Below are positions 22,137 through 32,126 of a stretch of DNA of 64,000 nt, in pieces. A model generated the notes under the pieces. That model was not told where the DNA came from. It searched no databases and was given only the letters and a program-made list of their open reading frames with translations. A program made the position numbers and the translations under genes. Source of the DNA: Miscanthus floridulus (lineage: Eukaryota > Streptophyta > Magnoliopsida > Poales > Poaceae); NCBI RefSeq assembly GCF_019320115.1, contig NC_089587.1:81446162-81510161 (forward strand), read 5' to 3'. Every line of letters begins with the position of its first letter. Position 1 is the stretch's first letter.

Positions 22137-23210
22137 CGGTCGCCTACCCCAAGAGTGGTACGATCGAATACTTCGCCCAAGAAGCGGCACAAGCACTCCA
22201 ACAACTCGGTCGCCTACCACAAGAGTGGTACGATCGACTACTTCACCCAAGAAGCGGCACAAACACTCCAACAACTCGGTCGCCTACCCCAAGAGTGGTA
22301 CGATCGACTACTTTGCCCAAAAAGCGGCACAAGCACTCCAACAGCTCGGTCGCCTACCCTAAGAGTGGTACGATCAACTACTTCGCCCAAGAAGCGGCAC
22401 AAGCACTCCAACAGCTCGGTCGCCTACCCCAAGAGTGGTACGATCGACTACTTCGCCCAAGAAGCGGCACAAGAACTTCAACAACTCGGTCGCCTACCCC
22501 AAGAGTGGTACGATCGACTACTTTGCTCAAGAAGCGGCACAAGCACTCCAACAACTCGGTCGCCTACCCCAAGAGTGGTACGATCGACTACTTTGCCCAA
22601 AAAGCAGCACAAGCACTCCAACAGCTCGGTCACCTACCCCAAGAGTGGTACGATCGACTACTTCACCCAAGAAGCGGCACAAGCACTCCAATAGCTCGGC
22701 CGCCTACCCCAAGAGTGGTACGATCGACTACTTCACCCAAGAAGCAGTACAAGCACTCCAACAACTCGATCGCCTACCCCAAGAGTGGTACGATCAACTA
22801 CGTTGCCCAAGGAGGGGCACAAACACTCCAACAACTCGATCGCCTACCCCAAGAGTGGTACGATCAACTACTTCACCCAAGAAGCGGCACAAGCACTCCA
22901 ACAACTCGGTCACCTACCAAGAGTGGTACGATCGACTACTTCACCCAAGAAGCGGCACAAGCACTCCAACAGCTCGGTTGCCTACCCCAAGAGTGGTACG
23001 ATCAACTACTTCGCCCAGAAAGGGACACAAGCACTCCAACAACTCGGTCACCTACCCCAAGAGCGGCACGATCGACTACGTTGCCCAAGGAGGGGCACAA
23101 ACACTCCAACAACTCGATCGTCTACCCCAAGAGCGGTACAATCGACTACTTCGACCAAAGAGCTGCACAAACACTCCAAACAACTCGGTCGCTGACCCAA
23201 AGAGCGAAAC
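22137..23210 (+). repeat. 70-bp tandem array, about 15 units, in the 3' region of the Tat-type element
   Basis: The unit starts CGGTCGCCTACCCCAAGAG and continues GTGGTACGATCGACTACTT, then AAGAAGCGGCACAAGCACT. Unit starts fall at 22137, 22207, 22277 and so on, every 70 bases, with one unit shortened near 22915. Variation between units is a few bases each. The consensus contains no stop triplet in any forward frame, so all three frames are nearly open (one runs 416 codons, 22121-23371). Tandem arrays in this position are a known feature of Tat-lineage elements and a known source of plant satellite DNA. It is not a CRISPR: there are no spacers. Confidence 0.95.
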
Positions 23211-26200
23211 AAGCTATGGCAAAGCAGAAAAAAGCCACATGGAAAGATAGGGCAAAACTTGTCCATATTATTCAAAGACATCTAAGAAGAAAAGAAAGAC
23301 AGGACGAAGCCTGCTCACATCTTAAAAATTCAGAGACAAAGTATATTACAAGGACATCAAAAGAAGGTTGACTTTTCACATCTATTCAAGAAGACGGAAG
23401 AGGAGGAAGTACATTCATTTGATCAAGAATTTGGTCTGATAGACCACTAAGCTATACTTTGGCCTCCCCCTAGTGTCTTGAAAACTCAGCCATTACAGAA
23501 GCTTCAGTAATCCACTCAAAAGGAGCATCAGGGGCAACAACCCGGACATAAGAAACCACATTGTTGATGCACCGGTAAAAGCCACCCTTCACAAAATCAT
23601 AAAACCGGGAAAAAAGCACCGATAATCCCTGCTCGGCAAAGAACTGAAGGAACAAGAAGAAAATCTCAGAACTCCACCATGAAGTACTCAGAGGCTTATC
23701 AATCTCAAGATCGCCGATCCTAAGTCTTTTCAGTACTAGCAAGAACATGAAGTCTAACAAAACAACAATTTATACCGAGTTGTTTGCACGAGAGCCAGAC
23801 AAAGCGCTCGAAGACAATCTCTCAAGATGATGTTCTACACATACCGAGTTATTTACATGGTGCAAACGAAAGCCAGACAATGCACTCCACCTACCAAAGA
23901 GTCATTTCACGACAAATGGAAACAACTCGTCTACTCAAAGCTACGGATACGTACCACGAAGCAACTGCTCGGAAGAAATCCTGATCACTCACACAATTCG
24001 TCTGACGAATAAGTAAAGCAAAGACATCCACACAGAGAAACAAAAGAAGCCACATCAAAAGAAAAGGAAAAGAGAAATTGGGGAAACAAAGTTTATGATG
24101 ATCATAGAAGAACACGACTACTACATACATCAAATCACCAAGATAAATCTACGACCGGACAATCTGCTTTTCAATATCCTTTACGCCAACATCAAAGCGA
24201 GGGCTAATGACAACGCATCCAGCCATCATCAGTTCCTCGCTGGAGACCCGCTAGCCACAGATTCGACATCATCGTCATCTTCGACAGCAAGGGCGCCCTA
24301 GTCAACTTTGTCTTCGGTGGCAAGCGCCTCCTAATCAACCTCATCTTCACTATCACTACTAAGGACGATCAAATCCGCCCTTGTCAAAGTAGCATCAGCA
24401 GCAGAGAGGGGGACAAGAGTGACCATAGGAGCAACTGAGGGATCCTCCTTCTATAGAGGGACAACCGACGCTGATGTCCCAACAACGGGAGCCTTCCCCA
24501 CCACCGGAGGGGCTGGCAATGAAGGCGACGACGAAGACCTTCCGCTCGACGACTCCGCCACGGCCGTCCTCAGAGAGCGAACAAGCGAAGAACACGACAC
24601 CTTACGGACACTCTGCCTATGGATGAACTTCTTCTTCATCATTGTGGCTATGGTGAAACAATTGTGGAGTGGCCAGTTAAATAGAGACCAAATCGCCATC
24701 CCAGGCAGTTCAACATCCTCCTCGAGATAAGGATGGAGTTAAAACTTTCTTCATAAAAGGTTAAGGGCAGAGTTAATTCCTTCATCAAAACCAACATGGT
24801 GATTCGGCTTCTACCATCAACCACGTGATGATCCATTTACTGACATAGCTAAAATGACGGAAGGCATAAATCTACACAATGGTACGATCCAACAGGCAGA
24901 TTTCAGACTTATCCATCCAGCACCACGGTAGAGTTTTCAGATTACTACAAGAACAACCCATCAACCATGAAGAAATAAAGGGCCACCTCGCAAGGAACAA
25001 AAGAACCCGGTTATTAAAGAAAGAACTCGGGAGCCTCATGAATAACCAGGATTACAGTAGAAAAATGAATGACAACTCTGAAGACAAGATTCTTTCCATT
25101 ACAAATGGCTTCAAAAATAAAAGATTACACATCTTACAAGACCCAATGAACTCGGCATTACGACAAGCAAGGTAGCAAAAAGGAGCCCAGACACAACTAG
25201 GCTCTGGAACGATTACGTGCTCCAATTTGCTACTCGGTAGAACAAACCATGCTTGGCTACACTGTTTTCTTCAAAGGATGGACGTAGTGCATCCAAGGCG
25301 GAAATCAACAGCATGGCGGGACAACATAGACTAGGGGAAGTCGGCAGGCATCTGTCTACCCAAGCCCAACGTGATGCAGGATCAGGTGTTGATCTGCACT
25401 GGACAGCCTCAAGACAAACGACGAGGATCAACCCAGAACTGCCAGATGAAGAAACGAAGCCCACATCACAAGACTTCCTCCAACTACCACCATGTACTTC
25501 CAAGTACAATGCCGCTGTGGGATTAGTCTACCTCTAATCCCTATCACAAGACTTCCTCCAGCTACAACAAAATACGCCCGAGGGCTGCTCTACTTCACAC
25601 ACTATCATATTCATAACTACAGAGACTTCAGAACAGGCAACAAAAGGCTCGATGAATCAAAACAGCACTCTGAAAGGGCATTTATAGGCAAAAGAAGCGG
25701 TGCACATGGACTAGGAGCACCAACAGAAGAAATCTAACAAAGGACATAATGAAAAGACAGAATTCAATGAAAGAGGACTCTAGCGTGAAAGAACGGCACT
25801 CAAGGACAAGCATATCCAAGAGAATATTCCACAAGTAACAATACAACCCGTAAAGACATGCATTGAATTCTCCAACAACCAGAATGACAACAGCAATAAG
25901 TAACCGAACAAACAACTCAGAGACGTATGAAGGACCACATACAAAATTACAATGTCAAAGGATTACAGTCGAAAAAGAACTCAGACAAAGAAAAATTATA
26001 CATCTCATTGATCGAAGACAAATACAAAGGTTACAGACGGCCAAACAGGACCGGATAAACTCAGACATAAGATAGAGATAAGATTCTTAAATATTGCAAC
26101 AAGGAACCCAGTGGCGGCAGCAGCGACAGCCCAGACGCAGAAGAACAGATAGAGCACCATGTTCATTACCAAGCAAGCATAAGCCCAGGGGCTGCTCAAC

Positions 26201-26824
26201 CTCACACACCAGCATATCTACGAATGAAGAAAGAATTGAAGAAGAAATTTCCTACTCGAGGAAGAACCACAACCAACAAAGAAGGTATTTATAGTAAACC
26301 AGAGGTAAACAAGGCTAAAGATCACAAGAAAAAAAGAGGAAAAGAACAAAAGAGCAAAGCAACAAAGACGAATAGTACCCAAAAGCAAGATTTCTGACAA
26401 AAAGTAAAAGAAGACGCTCACTCATGGCTATATAAGACCCATCCGTGACCAGCAAAAGACAAAGACCAAAGAAGTAAAAATCAAGACCCTTCTTCCGGCT
26501 TCCTTTCAATAGAAAAGAACCCGGAGAAGGCTCGGGGGCTGCAAGTACCTACCATAGAAAAACATATTTTCAAATTTTTTGATCCTCTAGCTTTTTGTAC
26601 CAAAAAACAAGAGGCTCGGGGGCTACACTCAATGAGTGTAATTTTTGCAAAATTGCACTCGCTGCACTCAAAGGAAAAAGAACCCAGAGGACATCAAGCA
26701 AAAGTGCACATCAGCCAAAAGAAGAATCAAAGAAGATCATCTCAAGATTTCACTTCAAAAAGGACCCAGATCAAGACTACAACAACTCGGCCGTTAAAGC
26801 TCAATCATGAAATGCTCGGGAGCT
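23211..26824. other. 3' noncoding region of the Tat-type element with minus-strand ORF remnants
   Basis: No retroviral domain is present. Minus-strand frames at 23760..23470 (FFAEQGLSVLFSRFYDFVKG) and 24699..24451 (Ser/Pro-rich) are the longest. Tat-lineage elements are known to carry an extra antisense ORF here, so these may be its remnants. The motif GGCTCGGGGGCT occurs near 26528 and 26612, with GCTCGGGAGCT just before the 3' LTR, which looks like repeated polypurine-tract-like sequence. Confidence 0.5.
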
Positions 26825-27289
26825 TGTCGATGGGGAACCCTACGGGCCCCCCATAGACCATACTGCAGGGAGATAGGCCTTGGTAACAAGGCCTACAGCC
26901 TAATCGCCAAGAAGAACGCGGAATAAAGCAATGTGCAAAACCGAAACTCCAACTCAAACTATACAAGGAAAGGCGCCCGAAGCGTAGCTTAGGACTCTGA
27001 CCTTGTACCCGAATAGGACACAAACAACGCCTCTCAGCGCCTAGACTATAAAGGGCTGGTGAGGGTACCCATTGTAAGAGGAGAACGCATACCCGATACT
27101 TAAAGCAATACAACGCAAACAGGCTAACGCCAAAACTAGACGTAAGGTTATTACTCGACCAAGTCGAGGGTCTGAACCAGTATAAATCGTGAGTCTCTTT
27201 GCGAAACCGCTGAATTCCGCTATTCGTCGAAGCCCGAACAACTGTTCCGGGTACCCCCATGGCAGGCTATCGGTGGTAAAACATCGACA
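26825..27289 (+). repeat. 3' LTR of the Tat-type element
   Basis: 465 bp, starts TGTCGATGGGG and ends CATCGACA. Its partner is 14855-15318; the target copy TCATC follows at 27290. Confidence 0.9.
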
Positions 27290-28569
27290 TCATCCTCGTC
27301 CCCCTCATCAGACAACACAATCAGTGATTGAACGGTACGACCAACTCGCGATCTATGCTCATCTAACTTCTTCTCCTCATACCTTGCACGAGCTAGCTCT
27401 ATGGCATGTTCCTCGCTGCAACCAATCCCTTCATGTATAAAATATAATCAGTTAGGAACACGATTATATTACATTTAAAATCAGACAACGAAAAAATGCT
27501 TTCAAGCACTCACTGGCACATAATTCAACAACATACTCGTTCAAGACCTGCATCTGTACTCTTGTCTCCTCCCTTGCCTCATTCCTTGTCCTCTCCTCCT
27601 CTAACATCATCCGTCTCTCCAATCCCCATTTGTTAAGCCCAATATCGATCGGGTTACAAATACCACGTTGTCTAGCAAACTCACGTATCTTTTCTATGTG
27701 ATGTTTAACGAATAGGTTGACGTAGTCAGGTCCATATCCCCTCTTCCATGCAATTACTTGCCTCTTCTTCAGTTCATCCAAGAACTTAGCTTGACCATCA
27801 TAACATTTCCACCTACATTTTCTAGTGCTCTGTTCAAATAAAAAATTATATCATATATGTCTTAGCAAAAGAAACAAAATACGATTTCATGTTTACCACA
27901 AAAATAATCAACCTTATCATACTCAACCATATGGCCGCAATAATGGCATATTCCAAGCTCCGAAGGGACTAGGCCATAGTTGGATTTAACATCACATTCA
28001 CACATGATGGCAGGTGCTTTGTAAATTACCCTTTCTTTCTTCTTTTCCTTAACCTTTCGCAGTTCTTTCGGTCATTGGTTCTTAGGACCATACAACCACT
28101 CCTTGAAACGACACTTCGCCATTGAAAACACCTAAATAAGTAGACATTAGTATATGAACACATATAGCTCAACATTTCAACACATACACTTTGCACTTAC
28201 TTCATGCTTGTTTGGACACACAAACTCCAACGTATTCTTGTTTGGAACCTACCGCTTGAAGTGCTCACGTTGATGTCTCCATCTAAACCAATCATCGAAA
28301 AGAAGGTACCTAGGATCAAACTTATCTGCACCGTCGATCCACTGAAAGAAAAAGCACCTCTCATGGTCCTACACAACGAGATTCCAACAAAATATTAGTA
28401 ACATACTTAACAAATAAAGAAAAAGGATAGTGAAAAATAATTTCTTACATTAAAACGACTGCGTGTGTAGAAGCAACACGCCGCTGTGTCCGGATGTTTC
28501 GATTGAAAAATATGGGCCGGGAAACCACAGTCACAGTTAGGGACAAGGAGGTCAGAAGAGACGGGGCAT

Positions 28570-29320
28570 CTTTGCTAGACGCGTCGGGGTATAATTCTCA
28601 AGGACAACCCCGTTTTTACCAAAATTTCTCCCAAAACATTTCTTTCATCTAACAAAACGGATGTAATTTAACAAACAAAACTCAAAACATCACAAATAAT
28701 TGTCAATGCAAACGATAACTACAATACAACCAATTTCGTTCTAAGAACCGAAAGCAATTAACATTAAACCCTAAACCTAGGGTTTTCCATTTGACGCGCA
28801 ACAATAAACCCATAACATAAATACATGCGTCTAGGTTTGCTAGCTTTTTCACGCCTTGACATCATCCTACGGTTGTATAATACATATATTGAGGGATAGA
28901 ATAAAAACCTAAGTGATGGCGATTCTTAAGTTTAAAAATCCGACTAATATACACCAAATCGATGCGAAAAAACTAGGAGAGGAACGATGATACCTTACTC
29001 TCGAAGATCTACGGATCAAATCAAAGTTTTCAAGGTCCAATATGCCGATTCGTGAGGTAGGGTGAAATGGGGAGAAAAAAAACCCAAGAGGGAGGAGAAA
29101 GAAGAGGAAGAACGCTCGGACAGAAAGGTTGGGCCAGGGTTAAAATAAAGGCTCGGCGCCGGTCACTCTGGCGCCGAGTTTTCTGCCATGTCACCTTCTA
29201 CGTTCGCTTCGAGCCCAGAAGCTCGGTGCTAGCATCGACGGCGCCGAGCTAAGGGTCCATATTCTAAAATCTTTCCTCTAACGGTCTATTTGTGACAAAC
29301 TTAAAAAAAAAGACTAAAAA
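28570..29320 (-). promoter_or_regulatory. Upstream region of the second GRF-like gene, with a GGCGCC stem-loop
   Basis: On the minus strand a 5' UTR exon probably ends at GAG|GTAAGG near 29000, with a long AT-rich first intron toward 28570. At 29152-29180 CTCGGCGCC and GGCGCCGAG form a perfect 9-bp inverted repeat with a 9-base loop; GGCGCCGAG recurs at about 29241. I know similar GGCGCCGAG blocks near transposon-borne gene families in grasses, but the link was not tested. Confidence 0.35.
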
Positions 29321-30160
29321 GTAAAAAAAAAAATCGTTTGTGTTGCGCTCTCAAACATCAGGCGCTCCGGAACGGCGAGCCTCGCGTGCCCACGCACGCC
29401 CAGCCGAAGAAGCTGCCGCGTTCGAGGAGGGCGACACGTACGCCGAAACAGACACGGACGGCGTACCGGGTCGGCACTCGGCAGGAGACCAGCGCTCCCA
29501 AGCCCCCACCGCGTACCGAACCCCGTACGGCCGCCCCTGGACGACGGACGGACGACCTGGACCGCGTGCCTACCAGTTACCGCCGCTCCGCCGAGAGAGC
29601 CCAAGGAAAACGGACGACGCGCACGACCCGGCCCCGGACCGGGACCGCGTTTCCCCACCAAACCCTCGGGTCTTGTCGCCGTCCACCGCGTCGCGGCCGC
29701 GCGAGCGAGAGCATAACCTGACGACGACCTGAGAACCGAGAGAGCCCCGACAGACAAGAAGCTGCCTCGATGGCAGTCGGCAGCAGGTGCTTGCCGTGCT
29801 GAGGTGAGCGCGTGCGTCCAGACTCGAGAGTGACCCACGAGGAGAAAAACTAAAATGACCCCTTTTTTTGATAAAACTCAAAGGACCCTTTAATAACAAC
29901 TCTGGTATCTTTATATGATACTAGTACTATCATGCTATAAAGCACAAAGCAGGATAACAAATCACGTACACTGCTGCAGATTAAAGGATTATTAATTTGG
30001 GCATATGGAAGCATCCAGCTAAGGAGCTCGGATCTCATTGGGTTGCTGCTGCTGTGCAACTGCAGCTGCAAATTGCAACGCAAGCCGGGAGCGGGGAGCG
30101 GACACGCGGTCAAAGATGAACGCCAACGTTTGTTTTAAGTGTTTGTTTATTGAGAGAATT
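29321..30160. other. GC-rich block then AT-rich spacer, nothing recognised
   Basis: 29340-29740 is strongly GC-rich with overlapping open frames on both strands. None shows a family motif, and overlapping frames of this kind follow from base composition alone. 29840-30160 is AT-rich spacer. Confidence 0.4.
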
Positions 30161-30326
30161 CCTGATAAATGATCCGTTCCTTTTTTTTTTTTTGACTCTC
30201 AAAAAATTTACATTCCCTATTTGACACCGAGTTTAACTTTCATTCCTTATACGACACTCCGTTAGATTTTCTATCCGTGAACCGTGAACCGTTAACCGCC
30301 ATGTGAAAAGACGATTTTGCCCCTGT

Positions 30327-30455
30327 GGGCCCCACCACCCTTCTCCCTCCTCTCCTCCGCTTCTCCCTCCTGTCCGCGCCCGTATAAGCAGCGCACACAG
30401 CGCAATGGGCCCCACCACCCTTCTCCCTCCTCTCCTCCCCTTCTCCCTCCTGGGC
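30327..30455. repeat. Two copies of an 80-bp unit at the inner edge of the left TIR
   Basis: GGGCCCCACCACCCTTCTCC starts at 30327 and again at 30407, each followed by CTCCTCTCCTCC.CTTCTCC. The same motif occurs inverted at the right TIR (GAAGGGTGGTGGGGCCC), so one end has an extra tandem copy. Confidence 0.75.
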
Positions 30456-30479
30456 GCCGAGTCGCATGAGTGGTGAGGC

Positions 30480-30838
30480 TTGGCGCGCAGCAACGAGGCA
30501 GCCGCGTCAGGCCTGCGCGCCACGCTCGACGCCCTGCTCCTCCGCGCGCGGCGTCGGTGGTGGTTGCGGTACGGCGCATCCCACCGCCGAGGAGGGATTT
30601 GGCGAGTCCGACGGCACGGACGACGCGGAGTCGTGCTGCTTCATGGACGCGGCCGAGGACGCGATGCCGACCCCGGCAGCAAAGTGGGCGTGCAGGGCGT
30701 GCGCGCGGAGGCGAGGCGTTGGTGCTGCTGCTGCCGTGCCGGCACCTGTGCCTGTGCAAGGCGTGCGAGCCCCGGACGGACGCCTGCCCCGTCTGCTCCG
30801 GCGCCAAGAACGCGGCCATCCACATCGCGCCCAACTGA
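30480..30838 (+). pseudogene. Captured fragment of a BOI/SBP-type RING E3 ligase gene
   Basis: Pieces of one protein appear in different plus frames: NEAAASGLRATLDALLLRA (30480 on), FMDAAEDAMP with KWACRACA (about 30640-30705), then LVLLLPCRHLCLCKACEP and RTDACPVCSGAKNAAIHI to a stop at 30836-30838. The last two pieces are the C-terminal RING-HC of BOI/S-ribonuclease-binding-protein-like E3 ligases (C..C, then PCRHLCLC..C and CPVC). At least two frameshifts, one near 30712 between the first Cys pair and the rest of the RING, rule out a working ligase. The fragment is confined to the space between the long TIRs. Confidence 0.75.
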
Positions 30839-31104
30839 TGGCGTCGGCTCGGTTCGGCTCCGGCGATCTCGCCGCCAACGCCAGCGCAGTGAGAGAGTGA
30901 GAAGGGTGGTGGGGCCCATAGGGGCAAAATCGTCTTTTCACATGGCAGTTAACGGTCCACGGACGGAAAATCCAACGGAGTGTCATATAAGAAACGAAAG
31001 TTGAACTCGATGTCAAATAGGGAACGAAAATTTTTTGAGGGCCAAGAAAGAAACAAGTCATTTGTCTGGTGTCAAATAAAAAATTATCTCTTGTTTATTT
31101 ATTT

Positions 31105-31245
31105 ATGCGCCTTATTTGGTTGGGCTTATTTGGTTTATAAGACGTACTTTTTCAGCCAACGAACAATATTTTTGTCTCTCACAAAATCAACCAACAATAC
31201 TTTCAATCATGACTTATCAGCCAAACTCAGATGAACAGGGCGCAT
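31105..31245. mobile_element. Small MITE with ATGCGCC/GGCGCAT ends
   Basis: ATGCGCCTTATTTGG at the left and GAACAGGGCGCAT at the right, with TTGGTTGGGCTTATTTGG and the near inverse CTTATCAGCCAAACTC inside. The size (141 bp) and AT-rich interior fit a MITE. Confidence 0.5.
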
Positions 31246-31523
31246 CGATTCGATCAAAATAGTAAGCTTCGAGGATTCTTTCGGTCAAAATTGTGTGTGG
31301 TTGTCAATTTTCAATCCTAATACTGTAATTCCTAACAAACCTCCTGTATTACAGCTGAGGCTGTTTGGTACGTCTGAAATGACAAGCAGAGTTACCCAAA
31401 AAGAAACAAACAAAAAAAAGCCACATGGATTCCATGGACGAAAAAATCTATCCTCTCCACTCAAAGGAATGTAATTTTGGTTTTTACGAGACAAACAATT
31501 TTAGATACTGACGTCTATGGTTT

Positions 31524-31656
31524 TACTCCTATCATTTTAGATTATAAGTCGTTTTGTTTGCTATGTATATAGACATATTATTATTATATCTAGATACATA
31601 ACAAAATAGATATATAAAAAAGTTAAAGTGACTTATAATTTAAAACAGATGGAGTA
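31524..31656. mobile_element. Stowaway-like MITE
   Basis: Starts TACTCCTATC.TTTTAGATTATAAGTC and ends with the near inverse GACTTATAATTT..., GGAGTA. TA dinucleotides at both ends (31524-31525 and 31655-31656) fit the Tc1/mariner TA target. Confidence 0.65.
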
Positions 31657-31854
31657 TTAGATTATTATTATAAAATATTTTGTAGTCACACTATCTAGAA
31701 ACATAAATGTTGGTACTGTTTTTTTATAAACTTAAATAAATTAGCATATTTGAAATTTAGAATTATATTTTTTTTCTTTGACAGAGAGTAGCATGGGATT
31801 GATTGGTAAGAAAAGGCACCACCAGAAAAGAGGCCGGCCTCGTGGCGCCTTGCA

Positions 31855-31860
31855 TATAAG
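31855..31860 (+). promoter_or_regulatory. Candidate TATA element of the RIN4 gene
   Basis: TATAAG in GCATATAAGAATGC, about 270 bases before the ATG. A TTATAG at about 31905 is an alternative. Confidence 0.25.
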
Positions 31861-32126
31861 AATGCAACGCAACCGGCCTCTCTCCCCGTCATTTTCTTGG
31901 CGTTATAGTCCTGCCGGCCGGCCTGGAGGATTGATCAGCAAAGCTAATAGCCAGGCGGCAGGAGCCAGTTGCCGGAACGAACGCACAGACAGCCGCATAA
32001 ATCCATCCATCCTCTCCCTCTCTCCCTGCAGGCCGGCAGCCGTTGGAGCCACAGACGACAAGGCAACTCCGATCGAGTCTGATCCCTCTTCTCGTCTCAT
32101 CTCATCTCTGCGCTTGAAACACCGCC

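Larger units (their letters stand above)
14855..27289 (+). mobile_element. Complete Ty3/gypsy retrotransposon of the Tat/Retand type, 12,435 bp
   Basis: LTRs of 464 and 465 bp start T(G/A)TCGATGGGG and end AT(T/C)GACA. They are flanked by the perfect 5-bp target duplication TCATC (14850-14854 and 27290-27294). The order is PBS, gag, protease, reverse transcriptase, RNase H and integrase, then over 5 kb of noncoding and tandem-repeat sequence before the 3' LTR. That long region with antisense ORFs and a second RNase H-like domain is typical of the Tat lineage. The LTRs differ at roughly 25-30 positions by eye (about 6 percent), so the insertion is not recent. The coding part is broken by several stops and at least one frameshift, so this copy is not autonomous. 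Confidence 0.9.
14474..28569 (-). pseudogene. Second GRF-like zinc-finger gene, decayed and split by a 12.4-kb gypsy element
   Basis: Minus-strand exons are readable at 28569..28449 (NCDCGFPAHIFQSKHPDTA), 28368..28201 (CFFFQWIDGADKFDPRYLLFD), 28131..27913 (AKCRFKEWLYGPKNQ, ICHYCGHMVEYDK), 27830..27514 (CRWKCYDGQAKFLDELKKRQ, a long basic/acidic helix) and 27428..27295, which continues at 14849..14474 beyond the retrotransposon. All introns have GT..AG borders and the phases fit. Cys/His clusters and CFFFQW mark GRF-type zinc fingers. Damage: the start ATG (28569) is one base out of frame with the first exon; a TGA replaces Trp after GPKNQ (near 28070); TAG and TGA occur in the last exon; and the gypsy insertion splits it. 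The insertion is exact: removing it and one TCATC restores the acidic frame EGDEDEDDTGRPSEL. Function is unknown. Confidence 0.65.
30161..31069. mobile_element. Second long-TIR, Pack-type DNA transposon, about 0.9 kb
   Basis: Inverted repeats of about 170 bp run from about 30161-30340 and 30895-31069. Shared words are CCTATTTGACA.CGAGTT, ATATGACACTCCGTT (one base varies) and ATGTGAAAAGACGATTTTGC. The interior is GC-rich and holds a RING gene fragment. Exact ends and the target duplication are not resolved. The family differs from the element at 8944. Confidence 0.7.

Noticed and set aside
22137..23210. CRISPR-like array
   Set aside because: Units are directly contiguous with no unique spacers, in a plant retrotransposon.
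22121..23371. 416-codon open frame as a real repetitive protein gene
   Set aside because: It coincides with the 70-bp array, whose unit lacks stops in every forward frame. It has no promoter or domain, and the other two frames are nearly as open.
29314..29838. Overlapping ORFs on both strands in the GC-rich block
   Set aside because: No motif in any of them, and open frames on both strands follow from high GC.
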